Shown here: in pieces, positions 61,610-64,000 of the stretch
Position numbering within the stretch: position 1 is the first letter of the stretch
How the letters are laid out: every line of letters begins with the position of its first letter
Source of the DNA: Streptomyces camponoticapitis
Lineage (GTDB): Bacteria > Actinomycetota > Actinomycetes > Streptomycetales > Streptomycetaceae
NCBI RefSeq assembly: GCF_014646115.1
Contig: NZ_BMMV01000014.1
Span: 151,957 to 215,956, forward strand
Direction of reading: 5' to 3'
Length of the DNA stretch: 64,000 bases
Made by a program: the position numbers and the translations under genes
The notes under the pieces: model-generated
Seen by the model: only the letters and a program-made list of their open reading frames with translations
Told to the model about the DNA's origin: nothing
Databases searched by the model: none

Positions 61610-63044
61610 TCAGCTCAGCACCTCGTCGCAGGCGGTACGCAGCCGCCGTATGCCGTCGGCGATCTCCTGCGGTCCGGCGACGGCCGCGAAGGCCAGCCGG
61701 AGATGGGCCGCGGAGGGTTCGGCGCAGAAATAGGGACGGCCGGCGGTGACGGAGACGCCCGCGCGCAGCGCCGCGGAGACCAGGGCCTGTTCGTCGGTGC
61801 CGTCGGGCAGGCGCAGCCACAGGTGATAGCCGCCGGGCGGGATGTGCGGGAGGGCCAGTTCCGGCAGGTGCTGGAGGAGGCCGGCGGTCATGGCGTTCCT
61901 GCGGTTCTTCAACTCCCTTGCGAGAAACCGCAGATGGCGGTTCCAGGCGGGTGAGCCGACCAGTTCGAGAGCGGCCTCCTGAAGGGGACGGGCGACGAAG
62001 AAGCAGTCGACGACATGGATGGACCTGAGCCGTTCGAGCACCGGGCCCCGGGCGGCGAGTACCCCGACCCGGAGGCTGGGCGAGGTCGGTTTGGTGAGCG
62101 AGCAGACGTGGACGACGACTCCGTCCTGGTCGTCGGCGGCGAGGGGGCGGGGCAGCGGGCCGGCGTCCTCGTGGATGAGGCGGCGCAGGAAGTCGTCCTC
62201 CACGACGAAGGCGCCGGCCTCGCGGGCGATGCGCAGGATCTCGGGCCTGCGTGCCTCGGAGAGGACCGCTCCGGTGGGGTTCTGGATGAGGGGCTGGCAG
62301 ACGAAGACCCGTGCGCCGGTGGCCCGGAAGGCGGCGGCGAGGAGTTCGGGGCGTACGCCGTCGGAGTCCACGGGTACGGGGACGGGCCGCAGCCCGGAGG
62401 CCCGCGCGATGGCGAGCATGCCGGGATAGGTGGGTGATTCGACGAGGACGGGGGCGCCGGGCGGGGCGAGCGCGCGCAGGGCGGTGGTCAGGGCGCTCTG
62501 GCCGCCGGAGGTGACGAGTACGTCCGCGGCCGTCCAGGTGTCGCCGATGTCGCGGGCGAACCATTCGCGGAGTTCGGGGAGTCCGTCGATGGGCGGGCGG
62601 CTCCAGGCGCCAGGGCGTCTGCCGGCGCGGGCCAGGGCGGCGGCCATGGCCTGTTCGGGCTGGAGGGAGGAGTGCAGATAGCCGCCGCTGAACTCGATCA
62701 CTCCGGGCGGGGGCACGGCGAGGGTGGTCAGTACGGCTGAGGAGTCGACGCTGCGGGGGACGAGTTCGGTGGCGGCGTCGGCGCTGAGCGCGACCTCCTG
62801 CCAGGAGGTGTCCCCCGACTGCGGTGTCCCGGGCCGGGCGGGCGCCCGGAAGGCACCGGCTCCGGGGCGGGTGACGACCAGGCCCTCGGCGGAGAGCTGG
62901 GCGAGCGCGCGGGAGACGGTCACCGGGGAGACCCGGTGACGCTCCACCAGTTCCCTGCTGGACGGCAGCTTTCCACCTGGTGAGTAGCGGTCGAGCTCGT
63001 CTCGTAGAGATTTCGCCAACTCAGCCACGCTGCTACGCTCTTGC

Positions 63045-63046
<2 letters not shown>
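61610..63046 (-). CDS. MocR-type GntR/aminotransferase regulator
   Basis: 478 residues. A GntR winged helix (LPSSRELVERHRVSPVTVSRALAQLSAEGLV) leads to a class I aminotransferase-like domain: FSGGYLHSSLQPEQAMAAAL, SGGQSALTTALRALAPPG, NPTGAVLSEARR and a PLP-Lys region SLTKPTSPSLRVGVL. MocR regulators bind PLP and an amino acid-type ligand and control an adjacent gene. Its ATG (63046) overlaps the divergent eamA ATG by 2 bp (CATG), so each gene's leader lies inside the other gene. No Shine-Dalgarno is seen; the mRNA is probably leaderless. Confidence 0.92.
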
Positions 63047-63941
<895 letters not shown>

Positions 63942-64000
63942 CTTGTTCTTTAACCTCCGGCCGTCCCGTACCGACGCAGGTTGATCTCGGTTCAGACTTG

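Overview
High-GC actinobacterial chromosome, almost certainly Streptomyces or a close relative. The evidence is GC-rich coding sequence with frequent GTG starts, SsgB (a sporulation-specific division protein of morphologically complex actinomycetes), CGNR, zf-TFIIB and TIGR02611 proteins, an actinobacterial Ser/Thr kinase, and a GTP-free core of housekeeping genes in their usual streptomycete neighbourhoods. No prophage, integrase, IS element, CRISPR array or biosynthetic gene cluster is visible. The window reads as chromosomal core and near-core.

Layout. 1-6.1 kb: membrane protein, HIT hydrolase, K+ channel, thrS, DEDDh exonuclease. 6.2-9.5 kb: two identical tRNA-Val(CAC) genes flank an SRPBCC gene and a divergent 820-residue polytopic membrane protein. 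9.5-12.8 kb: TIGR02611 protein, ssgB, CGNR regulator, a 50-residue membrane peptide, DsbA-like protein. 12.8-15.6 kb: GNAT and a translationally coupled pabB-pabC pair (folate). 15.7-16.3 kb: five-gene tRNA operon (Gly, Cys, 3x Val-GAC) with its own promoter and terminator. 16.3-20 kb: zinc-ribbon protein, APH-like kinase, small proteins, Ser/Thr kinase. 20-27.5 kb: RNA methyltransferase and cobalamin/siroheme genes (cobA/cysG fusion, a bluB-cobT fusion with a ~610-residue disordered head, cobL). 28.4-31.5 kb: metNIQ methionine importer preceded by a Cys-rich leader peptide. 31.8-35.5 kb: small membrane proteins, GNAT, Tat-exported GDPD, PlsC. 35.6-37.6 kb: two-component system. 37.7-41.9 kb: a secreted peptide, MoxR, DUF58, VWA and HtrA-like protease in one tightly coupled operon. 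42-44.2 kb: TetR regulator with a frameshifted DHA2 exporter. 44.2-46.5 kb: monomeric isocitrate dehydrogenase. 46.5-56.3 kb: arginine biosynthesis (argCJBDR, argG, argH), interrupted by DUF488, PPOX and L,D-transpeptidase-like genes. 56.3-64 kb: accessory genes (TetR, SnoaL, remnants of an LRV-repeat gene and an SDR gene, GATase1/AraC plus HD hydrolase, phosphatase-like protein, GNAT, MocR and EamA with overlapping divergent start codons).

The genes work together in a few clear systems: de novo arginine synthesis with its ArgR repressor and ArgR-type promoters, methionine uptake under probable sulfur amino-acid attenuation, corrinoid synthesis, para-aminobenzoate synthesis, and a MoxR/DUF58/VWA module. 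I do not see a wholly new large system. The most worthwhile leads are the leader peptide upstream of metNIQ, the bluB-cobT fusion with its long repetitive head, the overlapping-start divergent mocR/eamA pair, the CTGTGA repeat cluster near 33.2 kb, and the decayed LRV/SDR locus.
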